Below, one piece after another: positions 1 through 8,331 of a stretch of DNA of 62,220 nucleotides. A program made the translations under genes and the position numbers. The stretch lies in the NCBI GenBank assembly GCA_023412665.1, contig JAEZCA010000006.1:1-62220 (forward strand). The letters run 5' to 3'. How positions within the stretch are numbered: position 1 is the stretch's first letter; each line of letters opens with the position of its first letter. Below the pieces are notes generated by a model. That model was not told the origin of the DNA and made no database searches. It saw only the letters and a program-made list of their open reading frames with translations. This DNA is from Bacillota bacterium. GTDB taxonomy: Bacteria > Bacillota > Clostridia > Acetivibrionales > DTU013.

Positions 1-1144
1 CCGATGAATCTATCCTGTTCCATCTAAGTACGAGCTTGCCATTTTCTAAAGCTGCAGTGACTACAGGCATTACATTCACTTCAGGATTTTCAGCGCCTTC
101 ATATTTGAAGCTGACAGTGTTTCCTGCAATATTCCTGTCGGTATAGACCGCTGTGACACTTACATGGTAATTTTCATTCCCGGTCAGGTAATTTCCGAAA
201 TCTCCATTGTTATATTTATCTGTATTGTTGATAATAGCATATGTCCTGTCCCTGTCGGTTATGGTGTATAGATAACCATTGGCGGGATATTCAGGAGTAT
301 TGTCGCCCTTTGATATGACAACTCTGTATTCCTTGAACTTATCAGAGGTTATTTTATTCCATCTTAATACATGTATGCCATTCTCCTTAACGAGCGATAC
401 CACAGGCCTTACATATGTATTGTTGCTGCCGTTGTTGTCATCATAGGTGACTTTATCCTCATCATAGGTTACTTTTTCTTCGTTTTTTACAAATGCCTTG
501 CGAAGAAGGGTTGCCGACTGTGCGCGGGTAAGGTTGCCCTGGGCATCAAAGACATTCTTTCCATCCTTTGTATAACCCTGGATCAGGCCGTGTTTTACAG
601 ACAATGCAACATACTTCTTAAGATTAGGAGAAATTTGGGCGGCATCAGTAAACGTATTAAGGATGCTTTCATCCACTGACTCGTTCTGATATCCCAGCGC
701 CTTTACCAGAGCAACAGCCATATCTTCTCTTACAGCTGCCTGTGACGGTTTGAAATAATCACCGCTTGTTGATCTGAAGCCTGTCAGATATGTTTTTGCA
801 CCTTCTACGAAAGGATATTCCCAGGCGTTCTTCTTCACATCGAGGAACGATGGTGTTTCCGGTTTATACTGCTGAAGCTGCAGAGTGTTAACCATCATTT
901 TAGCAAACTCTGCTCTTGTAACTGTGCCATTGGGTTCAAATTTGTCCTTGGTTTTTCCGTCAATAATTTGATTCTCAAGCATCCACATGATGTCATCATA
1001 TGCCCAGTGATCTTGTTTTACATCCTTGAAGCCTTTTGAATTAACTAACCCGTTGATATTTTTTGCGAATACCGGAGCCGACATCGATACTAACAATACC
1101 AGACATGCAAACAGCGATATCAACCTTTTTGTTCTGTTCTTCAT
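1..1144 (-). CDS. S-layer-homology (SLH) surface protein, C-terminus outside the window
   Basis: Reading leftward from the ATG at 1144 (preceded by a run of Gs as ribosome site), the frame stays open to the window edge for about 381 codons. Residues 1-27 are a signal peptide (basic MKNRTKR start, hydrophobic core, APVFA-K cleavage). Three SLH domains follow at about 36-80, 100-150 and 165-217, each with the aromatic/FxD and TRAEFA- or TRAQSAT-like motifs. SLH triplets bind pyruvylated secondary wall polymer, so the protein should sit on the cell surface. After a charged Asp/Glu/Asn linker two tandem ~105-residue repeats begin (VVSLVKENGIHVLRWNKI and VVTAALENGKLVLRWNRI); the second is cut by the edge. 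The ligand of the repeats is unknown; they resemble modules found in other clostridial SLH proteins. Confidence 0.9.
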   Translation of the reverse strand, partial: MKNRTKRLISLFACLVLLVSMSAPVFAKNINGLVNSKGFKDVKQDHWAYDDIMWMLENQIIDGKTKDKFEPNGTVTRAEFAKMMVNTLQLQQYKPETPSFLDVKKNAWEYPFVEGAKTYLTGFRSTSGDYFKPSQAAVREDMAVALVKALGYQNESVDESILNTFTDAAQISPNLKKYVALSVKHGLIQGYTKDGKNVFDAQGNLTRAQSATLLRKAFVKNEEKVTYDEDKVTYDDNNGSNNTYVRPVVSLVKENGIHVLRWNKITSDKFKEYRVVISKGDNTPEYPANGYLYTITDRDRTYAIINNTDKYNNGDFGNYLTGNENYHVSVTAVYTDRNIAGNTVSFKYEGAENPEVNVMPVVTAALENGKLVLRWNRIDSS

Positions 1145-1355
1145 GATCCTTTTCCCCCTTTGGTGGTTTGTTGTAATATACATTCGCTACCAAGGGAGAA
1201 TTTTCTGAGGTGATTTTTAAAGTAATAAAACTGTAATATTTCAGCGGCTATTTATCACCCGAAATCTGACCGGTAATCACTGCAAACCTGCGATTGTCAC
1301 ACTACAACCGCTCTCCAATTAATCGAACCAACCGGGTTCAATTTTCGAATACTGA

Positions 1356-2561
1356 TCATTCCTGTGTTTTGTTTTCTAAAAAGCATGATAATACCTCCTT
1401 CACGAATCTTTCCCTTTCATTTATCCATGGACTGTGGCCGGAATGCTCAAACCATACAATCCCCTTGTCAGGAGCGTCCAGTACCTGCTCATATTCCTCA
1501 ACCAGTGCTGTGGGCGCGTTTACATCGTGCCTCCCAATGAAAAAATATACGGGGATATCCAGTTTGTTGTAATCTGTCCTCATGTCTATATCATAAAGCT
1601 GTTGATACACATGATTAAATGTATTGATAATACCCCTGAAAAAGTTGATCTTGTCAAGCAGCCCATATTCAGAGGAACCGATATCCCGAAAGGTGTTGTA
1701 GCCGGGATTATGAATTTCGGGATTACTCGCCATATAAGCGCTGAGATAATTTAGGTATGCCGCGCTCTTCCGTGTTACATCCTGTCCATAATATGGAGGT
1801 GTTCCGTTTACCCTGAGCTGTTCTACGAGAGCAGTTTCACCTTTTAACTCTGCGATTTCCATCGCCCTGGTGTAATCAATACGTTCTGTCTCGGCAAAAT
1901 CAATCATCTGCCCTGTACCGATCAAGGCATGATAGGACTCCGGGTACTTGTCAACCAGAAAGATTCCCAGGGCGCTGCCCCACGATTCTCCCACCAGATA
2001 AATCTTTTCCTGGGAAAAGCGTTCCTTCAGATATTCCGTCAGAGCGTGACAATCCTGAATATAGGTTTGAACAGTGATGTCATTTATCCTCCTGGCGTAA
2101 TAAGATTTTCCCGAGCCGGGCTGATCCCAATTGACAACTACAAAGTACTTTTCCAGCTCCGCCAGTTCATGCCGAACGGCTGCCATCTGCGTACCGCCGG
2201 GACCCCCGGCCAAAAAAAGCAGGATGGGCTTGCTCGTATCCCAGCCTCTCAGGCTGATCCATTGCTTTGTGCCGTTCAATTCCACTTCCGCCATCTCCGC
2301 AATGCTGCTTTCGGGTACGTTGCCGTTTTCGTCAACGATTCGAGGTGTGGAAGCGGTGATTTGTGTCAGAGCCACCAGCCCCACATTCAAAACCATTACC
2401 ACGGCAAAAAATATAGTAGTCCTTTTTAAGCAAATGAGTTGCCTTGAATTTGCTTTACGCCTTATTAGTGAAATAACGCGATAAACTGACAAAAGTAAAA
2501 TCACTGCCAAAGCAATGACTGATAAAAGAGAAAAAATGAAAAACGCAATTGCTTGAATCAT
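1356..2561 (-). CDS. membrane-anchored alpha/beta hydrolase (S33/prolyl aminopeptidase-like)
   Basis: 401 residues from the ATG at 2561, which has GGAGGT 6 bases upstream; an upstream in-frame start would lie inside the preceding methyltransferase and is less likely. Two hydrophobic segments (about 4-28 and 46-66) anchor the N-terminus. The remainder is an alpha/beta-hydrolase fold: LFLAGGPGG is the oxyanion-loop motif typical of proline iminopeptidase-like S33 enzymes, GESWGS holds the nucleophilic Ser, and GRHDVNAP and EHSGHSPW supply the Asp and His. Substrate unknown; a peptide or ester is possible. It is the last gene downstream of the response regulator, kinase and methyltransferase, 13 bases after the methyltransferase stop, so it is probably co-transcribed with that gene. 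Confidence 0.85.
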   Translation of the reverse strand: MIQAIAFFIFSLLSVIALAVILLLSVYRVISLIRRKANSRQLICLKRTTIFFAVVMVLNVGLVALTQITASTPRIVDENGNVPESSIAEMAEVELNGTKQWISLRGWDTSKPILLFLAGGPGGTQMAAVRHELAELEKYFVVVNWDQPGSGKSYYARRINDITVQTYIQDCHALTEYLKERFSQEKIYLVGESWGSALGIFLVDKYPESYHALIGTGQMIDFAETERIDYTRAMEIAELKGETALVEQLRVNGTPPYYGQDVTRKSAAYLNYLSAYMASNPEIHNPGYNTFRDIGSSEYGLLDKINFFRGIINTFNHVYQQLYDIDMRTDYNKLDIPVYFFIGRHDVNAPTALVEEYEQVLDAPDKGIVWFEHSGHSPWINERERFVKEVLSCFLENKTQE

Positions 2562-2574
2562 ATAAAGACCTCCA

Positions 2575-3126
2575 TTACTGTTTGATGTATATACTTTCAA
2601 GGGCATTGCCCATCAGTGGAATATCTGTAACCCGGCTATTCTTAAGGGACATGCCGCTTTGCTCTATCAGGCGTTTTATCACATTCAGCTTTTCCGCTTC
2701 ATTCAGTGGTTCGCGAAAAACAAGCACTCCGTAGGATCTGAGAGACCTTACCAGTGCTGGAATGGTCCTCTCTAACTCATCTTCCGAAAAATTATGCAGT
2801 ACAAAATGGCAGTACACCACATCAAAGCTCTCTTTAGTCAGTTCCGGGTTACGCTGTTGCGAAAATGTGATATTCTCATAACTTCGCAGGATTCTGCGGC
2901 AGGTATCCAACCACCGCCCTGAGATGTCCATACAGGTCAGATGTCCCTGGGGCAGTTTTTTAGCAGAGTAGTACGCAACTGTTCCCATACCACATCCGAA
3001 GTCAAGTACCAGCTCATTACCCTTAAGCGGCAGGCGCTCTGCAAACTCTTTGTAAACAGACTTGCCGTAAAGGAAAAACGCGAGCCTTGCAAAAAATATC
3101 TCTAAATGAGACGGTTCGTGCTTCAT
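2575..3126 (-). CDS. class I SAM-dependent methyltransferase
   Basis: 183 residues. Motif I is LDFGCGMGTVAYY at about 41-53, followed by CMDISGRW (acidic end of strand beta 2) and FDVVYCHFVLHN (motif IV region), the usual order for small class I methyltransferases (Methyltransf_11/25 type). The acceptor cannot be read from the sequence. It lies about 100 bases downstream of the sensor kinase, and that spacer carries a direct repeat and an inverted repeat that may form a promoter of its own. It ends 13 bases before the membrane hydrolase, suggesting a two-gene unit. Confidence 0.85.
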   Translation of the reverse strand: MKHEPSHLEIFFARLAFFLYGKSVYKEFAERLPLKGNELVLDFGCGMGTVAYYSAKKLPQGHLTCMDISGRWLDTCRRILRSYENITFSQQRNPELTKESFDVVYCHFVLHNFSEDELERTIPALVRSLRSYGVLVFREPLNEAEKLNVIKRLIEQSGMSLKNSRVTDIPLMGNALESIYIKQ

Positions 3127-3149
3127 TGACCATCACCTCAAATAAAAAA

Positions 3150-3231
3150 TCAGATGTATATAAGGCTCATTACTATCATAGCAACCGAACCTGTAATACA
3201 TCTGACATGAACCTTAAATCTTCCTTAAATC
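3150..3231 (-). promoter_or_regulatory. putative response-regulator site upstream of the methyltransferase
   Basis: Two copies of the 9-mer CCTTAAATC (plus-strand reading) start at 3212 and 3223, an 11-base period, which is the spacing bound by OmpR/PhoB-type regulators as head-to-tail dimers. They overlap the stop codon of the kinase gene. Next to them a perfect 10-base inverted repeat (TCAGATGTAT at 3150-3159, ATACATCTGA at 3196-3205) brackets a TATGAT sequence in minus-strand sense. Binding by the adjacent regulator is inference. Confidence 0.4.
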
Positions 3232-4625
3232 ATGGGAATCATAATTCTAAAGGTGCTGCCCTTGTTGCCGTCGTCCCGTAAAGCTAGATCTCCTCCATGG
3301 GCTTCGGCGATTTTTTTTGCTATTGAAAGCCCTAGTCCGCTTCCTCCGGTTTTAGAGCTACGGGAATTGTCCGCCCGTACAAATGGTTTGAATATATCCT
3401 GTGCAAGATGAGGTGGAATCCCGATCCCGTCATCACTGATATCAATCAATGCCTGATGATTTTGCACCGTCAAGCTTACTGTGATTCTTGTATTCCTTGG
3501 GCTATAGCGTACAGCATTATCGATCAGGTTTTGAATGACCCGTCCGAACCGATCGGTGTCCAGCAAGGCATAAATGCTCTCTTCGGGAATATCAAACTCG
3601 TATTCAAACCCTGCGCGCTCCAGTTGCGGTACATTCTCACCGCATATTTGGCGGAGGTATTCGCAGAGATCTGTCTTCACAGGTTTTAAGGAAAATTCAG
3701 GGCTGTCCATTTGGGAAAGCTCAAACAGCTCAGTGAGCAATCTATTTGCTCGCACGCTGTTGTTAAGAATGATCTCAAGGTGTTCACTGCGCTGCTGTTC
3801 AGTCATATCCGGCTTAGTCATGAGCAGCTCTGCATAACCCTGTATGCTGGATATGGGGCTTTTGATGTCGTGGGAGATATCGAGGATCAGACGCCTCCTG
3901 TCCTCCTCAGATTTTTTTCGAAGTGAAATTTCATGCTCAATACGTGCGGCCATGTCGTTAAAGGTGTTCTGAAACTCGGCAAACTCGTTTTTCAGACGCA
4001 AATCTACTCTTGCGGAATAATCCCCCTCCCGCAGAAGCCTAGTACCGTCACTGAGCTTTTTGAGAGGTACGGTAATGGCTGTAGCTGTGATTCTAGAATA
4101 GATAAAGGTGAACATGGCCAATATCAAAAGATAAACCAGCGCCACCGCTGCTATCGCCCAGCCTGCCCGCATGATATCGCCGGAGGATGCTTCATTGTTG
4201 TAGATCAATGAGAAATCGATCCGGATTGAGGTGGGGAAAGTGACGATCAGCCAGAACTCTCCCTCGGGTTGATAAAGAATATCATAATGGTAGGGATTGC
4301 TCCTGCTTTCCGTTAAAAATGCTGTGAATTCTCCGGCGCTCAGTCTATCCTTTCCGATGGTATTAAGCCCCCTCGAATAGACAACACGGTATTCCTTGTC
4401 CACGACCTGTACTCCGCCGCCGTTTTCCACAACAGCTGAGGCATCAATCTGTTTGTAATCCTCTTTGATAATTGAGCTTGCAGGATACCGATTTTTTGCC
4501 AGCGAATCTGAAATCAGCCCGCTGGCAAAGGACAACAGCACAAATGCAAGCACCGTTGCTAGTATCGTCAGAAGGAATATCACCAGGAAATTTCCGAGAA
4601 ATTGGTTAGACAGTTTTCCTTTCAT
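3225..4625 (-). CDS. sensor histidine kinase
   Basis: 466 residues. A transmembrane segment at about 12-37, an extracytoplasmic sensor loop of about 115 residues, a second transmembrane segment at about 155-178, a HAMP linker to about 235, HisKA with the phospho-acceptor His252 in ISHDIKSP, and a HATPase domain with N box (LIDNAVRYSP), G1 (ISDDGIGIP) and G2 (GGSGLGLSIAKK). This is the EnvZ/PhoR architecture. Its ATG overlaps the stop of the response regulator by 4 bases (ATGA), so the two are translationally coupled and form a cognate pair. The signal is unknown. No bacitracin-type ABC transporter lies next to it; the neighbours are a methyltransferase and a membrane hydrolase. Confidence 0.93.
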   Translation of the reverse strand: MKGKLSNQFLGNFLVIFLLTILATVLAFVLLSFASGLISDSLAKNRYPASSIIKEDYKQIDASAVVENGGGVQVVDKEYRVVYSRGLNTIGKDRLSAGEFTAFLTESRSNPYHYDILYQPEGEFWLIVTFPTSIRIDFSLIYNNEASSGDIMRAGWAIAAVALVYLLILAMFTFIYSRITATAITVPLKKLSDGTRLLREGDYSARVDLRLKNEFAEFQNTFNDMAARIEHEISLRKKSEEDRRRLILDISHDIKSPISSIQGYAELLMTKPDMTEQQRSEHLEIILNNSVRANRLLTELFELSQMDSPEFSLKPVKTDLCEYLRQICGENVPQLERAGFEYEFDIPEESIYALLDTDRFGRVIQNLIDNAVRYSPRNTRITVSLTVQNHQALIDISDDGIGIPPHLAQDIFKPFVRADNSRSSKTGGSGLGLSIAKKIAEAHGGDLALRDDGNKGSTFRIMIPMI

Positions 4626-5326
4626 GTCCTTTCACCGGTATAATGAAGCTTGTATCCGATGCCGCGAATAGTTTTCAGATATTCTGGCTTTTGCGGGTCG
4701 TCCTCAATGCGGCTCCTGATTCGGCTGATATGAACCATCACGGTGTTGTCGTCAAAATAGTACTCCTCATCCCACACCGCATTATAAAGCTGCCTTTTGG
4801 TGAAAACCTTTTCCGGGCTCTCCATAAAATGCAGAAGCAGCTTATATTCCTTTGCGCCAAGCTCGATTTGTTTTCCGTTCTTAAAGGCGCAGCATTTTTC
4901 TTTGTCTATAGATATATTTTCAAACGTAATTGTTGAAACGGCTTTTTCCTTTAGAGCTAGATACTCATTGTTCCGGCGCAGTTGCGCGCCTACGCGGGCA
5001 ATCAGTTCGGTTATGGAAAATGGCTTGGAGATGTAGTCGTCCGCACCAAGTCCGAGTCCCAGAACCTTATCCATGTCGTCCGTCCTCGCAGTCAAAAGGA
5101 TGACGGGTATGGTGCTGTGTTCCCGTATTTTACGCAAAAGATTAAACCCGTCCATCACAGGCATCATCACGTCAAGGATGGCCAGATGGACTTCCTGTGT
5201 CGACAGGATGTCCCACGCTTCCTTTCCGTTTTGGGCTGTTAAGGCAGTATACCCATTTTCCGAAAGGCTGATTTTTATTAAGTTTCGGATGTCACTTTCG
5301 TCATCCGCAATTAGAATATTTATCAT
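4622..5326 (-). CDS. OmpR/PhoB-family response regulator
   Basis: 234 residues: receiver domain with the acidic pocket DD at 8-9, phospho-acceptor Asp52 in LDVMMP, conserved Thr in LLTAR and Lys at about 102 in SKPFS; then a winged-helix C-terminal domain ending in HISRIRSRIEDDPQ and TIRGIGYKL. Transcription activator or repressor paired with the overlapping kinase. A good sigma-A-type promoter lies upstream at 5372-5400. Confidence 0.95.
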   Translation of the reverse strand: MINILIADDESDIRNLIKISLSENGYTALTAQNGKEAWDILSTQEVHLAILDVMMPVMDGFNLLRKIREHSTIPVILLTARTDDMDKVLGLGLGADDYISKPFSITELIARVGAQLRRNNEYLALKEKAVSTITFENISIDKEKCCAFKNGKQIELGAKEYKLLLHFMESPEKVFTKRQLYNAVWDEEYYFDDNTVMVHISRIRSRIEDDPQKPEYLKTIRGIGYKLHYTGERT

Positions 5327-5371
5327 ACGTCTTGTTCTGTCCTTTCCTGATGAACGAAAACAACCACTTTC

Positions 5372-5400
5372 ATTTTATTAGAGGTTAAGACTCCTTTCAA
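5372..5400 (-). promoter_or_regulatory. sigma-A-type promoter of the two-component operon
   Basis: On the minus strand TTGAAA (5395-5400), a 17-base spacer and TAAAAT (5372-5377), about 45 bases upstream of the response-regulator ATG. Confidence 0.6.
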
Positions 5401-5444
5401 GTGAAAATCTGTAAATTTCGAAAAAATTTATCAGTAAAATGGCA

Positions 5445-5525
5445 CCCACCAACAAGCGTTTTTCGACCGGATAGCTGAAAATACGTATAGATGTGGGGCA
5501 AGGATCTTCTATCGCCTGGTTATAT
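5445..5525. repeat. palindromic intergenic element, copy 1
   Basis: An imperfect stem-loop: CCACC at the left end pairs with GTGGGG near 5498, with an inner arm (CGTTTTTC/GAAAATACG). The similarity to copies at 6823 and 45006 continues past the stem into CGCCTGGTTATA. It lies between the divergent response-regulator and amidase promoters. This is the most diverged copy. Confidence 0.6.
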
Positions 5526-5600
5526 TGGGTTCAGCTTGTATGTGACATTTCTACTTTAATTACATATTATAATTAATAGAGTGTAGAGGAAGTGTTGCAT

Positions 5601-6557
5601 ATGTTCACTCATACTGTAAGACCAGGTGAATCATTATGGTCTATCGTTACAGGCTATGGCTTGAACCCTGTAAATGAAGCAATCAATAAAATAATAGTTG
5701 CCAACAAGCTTTGGAGAACACAATATCTGCTTCCAGGCCAGATACTGAGCATTCCTGTCGATGGGCTTTATTACGTTATCAGACCCGGCGATACCCTTTG
5801 GGCTATAAGTAACAGGTTCAATGTACCTATCGTTCAACTGGTAGCTGTTAATAGCATATCAAACCCTGCGTTAATATATCCAGGTACGGTGCTTAAGTTT
5901 CCTCCGGTTGCATTCAATCCTGGAGAATATCTCGTCTGCATCGATCCCGGCCACCAAAGATATGCAAATTACGGAACCGAACCTATTGCTCCCGGGTCAT
6001 CGGTAATGAAGCAAAAAGTTTCTTCGGGTACGCAGGGGGTAGTAACAGGGAAACCGGAATATCAGCTGAACTTGGAGGTAGCCCTGAAAGTTGAAGAAAT
6101 TCTAAAGCTTATGGGCTACAGGGTCATAATGACTCGTAGGACCAATGACGTTGATTTAAGCAATATTCAAAGAGCCCAGATAGCAAATGATTCAGGTGCT
6201 GATATATGCGTCAGGATACATGCCAACTCCTCCCTAGATATGAATATAAGTGGTGTTTTAGTGCTGTATCCCGCTCAAGACAGCACTGTGAACCAGGATG
6301 TTTATGTGAATAGCAGGCGTTTGGCAGAACTTTTACTAAAGAATGTAATCAAGGAAACACGTGCTAACTCGGGTGGCATTGTGCCCAGGAATGATATAAC
6401 AGGCTTCAACTGGTCGAGGATACCAGTTGCGCTGGTTGAAATGGGCTATATGTCAAATCCTGCAGAGGATGTAAAAATGTCTACGCCTTTATATCAGTAT
6501 GAAATTGCCGAAGGCATATCAGAAGGTATCGATGAATATTTCTCTGCCGGTGCCTGA
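5601..6557 (+). CDS. LysM-domain N-acetylmuramoyl-L-alanine amidase
   Basis: 318 residues from the ATG at 5601 with GAGGAAG about 8 bases upstream; a GTG at 5592 would leave no room for a ribosome site. Two LysM peptidoglycan-binding repeats occupy about 1-48 (HTVRPGESLWSI) and 52-105 (YVIRPGDTLWAI). The C-terminal two thirds is an Amidase_3 zinc amidase: DPGH gives the first His, LNLEVALK the Glu, RIHANS the second His and VEMGYMSN the catalytic Glu. There is no signal peptide, as in several clostridial spore or cortex amidases, so export in sporulation or cytoplasmic retention until lysis is possible. It cleaves the amide between MurNAc and L-Ala. A TATAAT at about 5567 is a possible -10 element. 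Monocistronic, closed by a terminator at 6590. Confidence 0.92.
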   Translation: MFTHTVRPGESLWSIVTGYGLNPVNEAINKIIVANKLWRTQYLLPGQILSIPVDGLYYVIRPGDTLWAISNRFNVPIVQLVAVNSISNPALIYPGTVLKFPPVAFNPGEYLVCIDPGHQRYANYGTEPIAPGSSVMKQKVSSGTQGVVTGKPEYQLNLEVALKVEEILKLMGYRVIMTRRTNDVDLSNIQRAQIANDSGADICVRIHANSSLDMNISGVLVLYPAQDSTVNQDVYVNSRRLAELLLKNVIKETRANSGGIVPRNDITGFNWSRIPVALVEMGYMSNPAEDVKMSTPLYQYEIAEGISEGIDEYFSAGA

Positions 6558-6589
6558 CTGTACCGAAATGAAAAAGACTAATTCGTATG

Positions 6590-6625
6590 AAAAAACCATA
6601 AGAATGTTTGTCCTTATGGTTTTTT
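6590..6625 (+). terminator. intrinsic terminator, probably bidirectional
   Basis: Perfect 13-base stem (AAAAAACCATAAG and its complement) with a 10-base loop and T-runs on both sides. It separates the amidase from the convergent tRNA gene. Confidence 0.85.
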
Positions 6626-6640
6626 CATTTTGGTAAATTG

Positions 6641-6716
6641 TGGTGGAGATGAGGGGGATCGAACCCCTTACCTCTTGACTGCCAGTCAAGCGCTCTCCCA
6701 GGTGAGCTACACCCCC
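6641..6716 (-). tRNA. tRNA-Ala (GGC)
   Basis: 76 nt with encoded CCA. The acceptor GGGGGTG pairs with CATCTCC and includes the G3-U70 pair that is the alanine identity element. The D arm contains TAGCTCACCTGGGAGAGC, the anticodon loop CTGGCAG reads anticodon GGC, and the T arm contains GGTTCGATCCC. It decodes GCC and GCU. Confidence 0.97.
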
Positions 6717-6822
6717 ATATATGGAATTCTCACACTAAACTTTCGCCAGTACAAATAATGGCGCACTCCTATTTTAATATATTATCACTTGTGTAGTCAA
6801 GGGTAAAAAAATAAGCAGTCCA

Positions 6823-6897
6823 CCACCAAGCGTTTTTCAGCCCGAGGCTGAAAATTCATAAAGAGGTGGGTTGGGTGTCCATCATTCGCTTCGTTAT
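6823..6897. repeat. palindromic intergenic element, copy 2
   Basis: CCACCAAGCGTTTTTCAGC pairs with GCTGAAAATTCA...GAGGTGG (6823-6868); homology to copies at 5445 and 45006 runs on to TTCGTTATA at about 6897, immediately next to the stop codon of the following gene. Confidence 0.75.
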
Positions 6898-6898
6898 A

Positions 6899-8026
6899 TT
6901 ACAGCTCACTGCACAATCTGTGTATTTTTTCAATAAACACACGAACATCCTCAAAACCTGCAACACTCATTTTAAACTTCAGCTTCCCGTGACAAACATT
7001 TTTGTGCTTATCATGAAACCGGTATTGTGTTTTTGCCAGACAGTTCTTATAGCATCCTACGCAATCATCTAAATTGTTGAACATGCGCTCTGCAAATTCT
7101 GGTGCTTCATTCGCCAGACTTTTCAGCGTTTCTTCCATCATATCGGCCTTCCTATGCCATGTCTCAGGCTTACCGTTTGTAATTATATACCATTGCAGAG
7201 AATGGTCAAAAACATCATTACTTAAATATATGGCATAGGAAAACCCATAATCCGAAGCAACATAAGTAATTTTGTTACCGTTCTTTTCTATCTGCCTTTT
7301 GAATTTTAGAGGTTTTAGGGCTCTTAGATATTCATCTATCTTAACAATTTCACTTTGGATGTATTCGGGCAGGAGTGATATACACTTCTCAAAGGTTGGC
7401 TTTTCTCCAGGTGCTATTGCATTATTTTTCGTAATTGCAGCCGGCAGCTCTGTATCTGGATGAAAAATTCCGCATGTGTCATCGAACTCAGTTATAGTGA
7501 TTGACGAAATACATAAATTAACCAGCTTGTCACATGCTATCTTCACTTCAAACCCATCATTATTCATGTCACTGAATGCCGGAGATCTCATGTATCTTTC
7601 CTTTGTTGAATAATACCTCTCCTCACCGCCAATCATTACTTGCATCTCTTTGAGGTCGTATGATATGGAGATATCAGTAAACTCATTCATGTCCATATGA
7701 TTATAGTATTGCATCGTCTTTCTCGCTGGAGCTGCAATATCATCTATATGTCTATTGTCTGAACACAATGTTCCAAAATTTATATGTCCCTTCCCTAAAA
7801 GCACATATAGCCCAGGTGCATCAATTCTTGCTGTGATATCGATTTGCAACGGTAATTTGTACTTGTCGGGCAAATAAATATATGAGTTTATAGATAAATG
7901 CTCCGAGTCAAAGCGCTGAGTCGGTATGGCTCGATTCGTCATCATATAGAGCATGCTATCCTTATACTCGCAAGCAACTTGCCCTTGGGGTAAAAAGCGG
8001 TTCAGATCGATACTATGCTTTTTCAC
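6899..8026 (-). CDS. conserved hypothetical protein with C-terminal cysteine cluster
   Basis: 375 residues from a GTG at 8026 with a strong GGGAGGT 7 bases upstream. No family recognised with confidence. The N-terminal ~190 residues are rich in beta-strand-like alternation and may form a carbohydrate-binding-like sandwich (TARIDAPGLYVLLGKGHINF). The last 70 residues hold CVGCYKNC plus a distal CHG, a pattern that could bind zinc or an iron-sulfur cluster. There is no signal peptide or membrane segment. It stands alone, divergent from the membrane protein/XRE operon. Confidence 0.75.
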   Translation of the reverse strand: MKKHSIDLNRFLPQGQVACEYKDSMLYMMTNRAIPTQRFDSEHLSINSYIYLPDKYKLPLQIDITARIDAPGLYVLLGKGHINFGTLCSDNRHIDDIAAPARKTMQYYNHMDMNEFTDISISYDLKEMQVMIGGEERYYSTKERYMRSPAFSDMNNDGFEVKIACDKLVNLCISSITITEFDDTCGIFHPDTELPAAITKNNAIAPGEKPTFEKCISLLPEYIQSEIVKIDEYLRALKPLKFKRQIEKNGNKITYVASDYGFSYAIYLSNDVFDHSLQWYIITNGKPETWHRKADMMEETLKSLANEAPEFAERMFNNLDDCVGCYKNCLAKTQYRFHDKHKNVCHGKLKFKMSVAGFEDVRVFIEKIHRLCSEL

Positions 8027-8269
8027 CTAAATACCTCCCTATAACGGTTTGCTCAGATGCGATTTTAGCGCTTTAGCGGACCATTAATGCTACAATCTAT
8101 TTAGAAGTAATGATCTCTTCTAATTCATTCAAAAATGCTGTTTCTCTATATACCCATGGATAAATATTTTATTCTATAATCATACTTTTATCAAATACTT
8201 TCTCACCTGATATATCATTTTGAGCCTTTACTTATTACATCCGTATATCAATAGGCATTCTAAAAATTA

Positions 8270-8321
8270 TTGACAAATTTAACAGTTATAGTATAATCAA
8301 ATTATCGAATAACAATAATTT
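8270..8321 (+). promoter_or_regulatory. promoter and possible XRE operator
   Basis: TTGACA (8270-8275), 16-base spacer, TATAAT (8292-8297), then the inverted repeat AAATTAT (8299-8305) / ATAATTT (8315-8321) over the expected start site. The XRE-type regulator encoded in the same operon is a candidate ligand. The rest of the 300-base intergenic stretch from 8027 shows nothing else that I recognise. Confidence 0.65.
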
Positions 8322-8331
8322 GGGGGAGAGT

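Noticed and set aside
3225..5326. Bacitracin-type BceRS-AB module
   Set aside because: The kinase has a large extracytoplasmic domain and no BceAB-like ABC transporter is adjacent.
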